Positions 63,499 to 64,000 of a stretch of 64,000 nucleotides of DNA are shown here, piece after piece. The DNA is from Methylomagnum ishizawai (GTDB lineage Bacteria; Pseudomonadota; Gammaproteobacteria; Methylococcales; Methylococcaceae), in assembly GCF_019670005.1 (NCBI RefSeq), contig NZ_AP019783.1, positions 1,384,501 to 1,448,500 of the forward strand. Reading direction: 5' to 3'. Position 1 is the stretch's first letter. Each line of letters starts with the position of its first letter. Below the pieces are notes generated by a model. It saw only the letters and a program-made list of their open reading frames with translations. It did no database searches and was not told the origin of the DNA. Made by a program: the position numbers and the translations under genes.

Positions 63499-64000
63499 TT
63501 ATCGAAACCACCCCGCTGCCGGGCGTGCTGTTGGTCAAGCCGGACGTGTTCGGCGATGCCCGCGGCTTCTTCCTGGAAACCTGGAACCGCCAACGCTATG
63601 CCGAGGCGGGTTTGGACAAGGACTTCGTGCAGGACAATGTGTCCCAATCGCGCCAGGGCATTTTGCGCGGGCTGCATTTCCAGAACCCGAGGCCCCAAGG
63701 GAAATTGGTGCAGGCGCTCAAAGGCGTCGTGTTCGATGTGGCGGTGGATATCCGGGTGGGTTCCCCGACCTTCGGCCAGTGGTATGGCGTCACCCTGTCG
63801 GAGGAAAACCACTGGCAGCTGTACGTGCCGGAGAATTTCGCCCACGGCTTCTGCGTGCTGAGCGAAACCGCCTTGTTCGCCTACAAATGCACCGATTCCT
63901 ATAACCCCTCCGCCGAGTTCTCCCTGCGCTGGGACGATCCCGATGTCGGCATCCAATGGCCCATCGACAACCCGCAACTCTCGGCCAAGGACCAAGCCGG
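63495..64000 (+). CDS. rfbC: dTDP-4-dehydrorhamnose 3,5-epimerase, truncated at window end
   Basis: The visible 168 residues contain [22 protein letters not shown], the [12 protein letters not shown] motif with catalytic His, and [15 protein letters not shown]. It is a cupin-fold epimerase that inverts C3 and C5 of the 4-keto sugar. The 3' end lies beyond position 64000. Confidence 0.95.
   Translation, partial: MIIETTPLPGVLLVKPDVFGDARGFFLETWNRQRYAEAGLDKDFVQDNVSQSRQGILRGLHFQNPRPQGKLVQALKGVVFDVAVDIRVGSPTFGQWYGVTLSEENHWQLYVPENFAHGFCVLSETALFAYKCTDSYNPSAEFSLRWDDPDVGIQWPIDNPQLSAKDQA

Noticed and set aside
1-64000. CRISPR array
   Set aside because: No regularly spaced 25-40-bp repeats were found; the mCpol gene is a CRISPR-type relative without an array.

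Overview
The window is GC-rich DNA from a bacterial chromosome, most likely a gammaproteobacterial methanotroph of the Methylococcaceae type. This taxonomic call is an inference. It rests on the base composition, a PEP-CTERM exosortase substrate, an ABC transporter of the type linked to PQQ alcohol dehydrogenases, and the style of the host signalling genes. About 53 kb of the 64 kb is a short-tailed-phage-like prophage or island with its left end outside the window. The remaining 11 kb is ordinary host chromosome.

Positions 1-20105 hold the virion module on the plus strand: terminase large subunit (5' end missing), portal, scaffold, an N4-gp56-like major capsid protein, several head-tail adaptor paralogues, a beta-helix tail spike, a holin candidate, a large tail protein, fibre-like and internal virion proteins. 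Two small accessory genes sit inside it, an AT-rich Cys protein and a GNAT acetyltransferase. One adaptor gene appears to have been split in two by the tail-spike gene.

Positions 20196-40576 hold two giant polyvalent (ejected) protein genes. Each is broken by a nearly identical 1685-bp IS3-like element, 23318-25002 and 38306-39990. In both cases, removing the IS and one copy of the 5-bp target duplication restores the reading frame exactly. Between the two giants lie a ProQ/FinO-like gene, a KilA-N antirepressor with an Icd-like ORF and a C4-type antisense RNA (minus strand), a Roco GTPase with a huge low-complexity tract, an AT-rich membrane gene between 60-bp direct repeats, and a VapBC-type toxin-antitoxin pair. 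A second antirepressor (ORF6N) with its own C4-type RNA follows at 40632-41810.

Positions 42073-52811 form a defence island: an mCpol (minimal CRISPR polymerase) gene coupled to a gene for a CARF-like protein with two C-terminal membrane helices, a repeat-flanked orphan gene, a putAbiC-like gene, and a type I restriction-modification operon (hsdM, hsdS, two unknown genes, hsdR). The island ends at a tRNA 3'-end remnant (53003-53049), which is the likely attachment site.

Positions 53121-64000 are host genes: a LuxR-type response regulator divergent from a 7TMR-DISM histidine kinase, a DNRLRE-like and a PEP-CTERM protein, a MASE1/CHASE-like histidine kinase, an ABC transporter pair, and rfbB-rfbA-rfbC for dTDP-rhamnose synthesis (rfbC runs off the end).

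The most interesting elements are the mCpol/CARF-2TM pair, a variant relative to the described Panoptes architecture; the two C4 RNAs whose target pairing has co-varied with their own antirepressor ribosome-binding sites; the Roco GTPase carried by a prophage; and the split adaptor gene.
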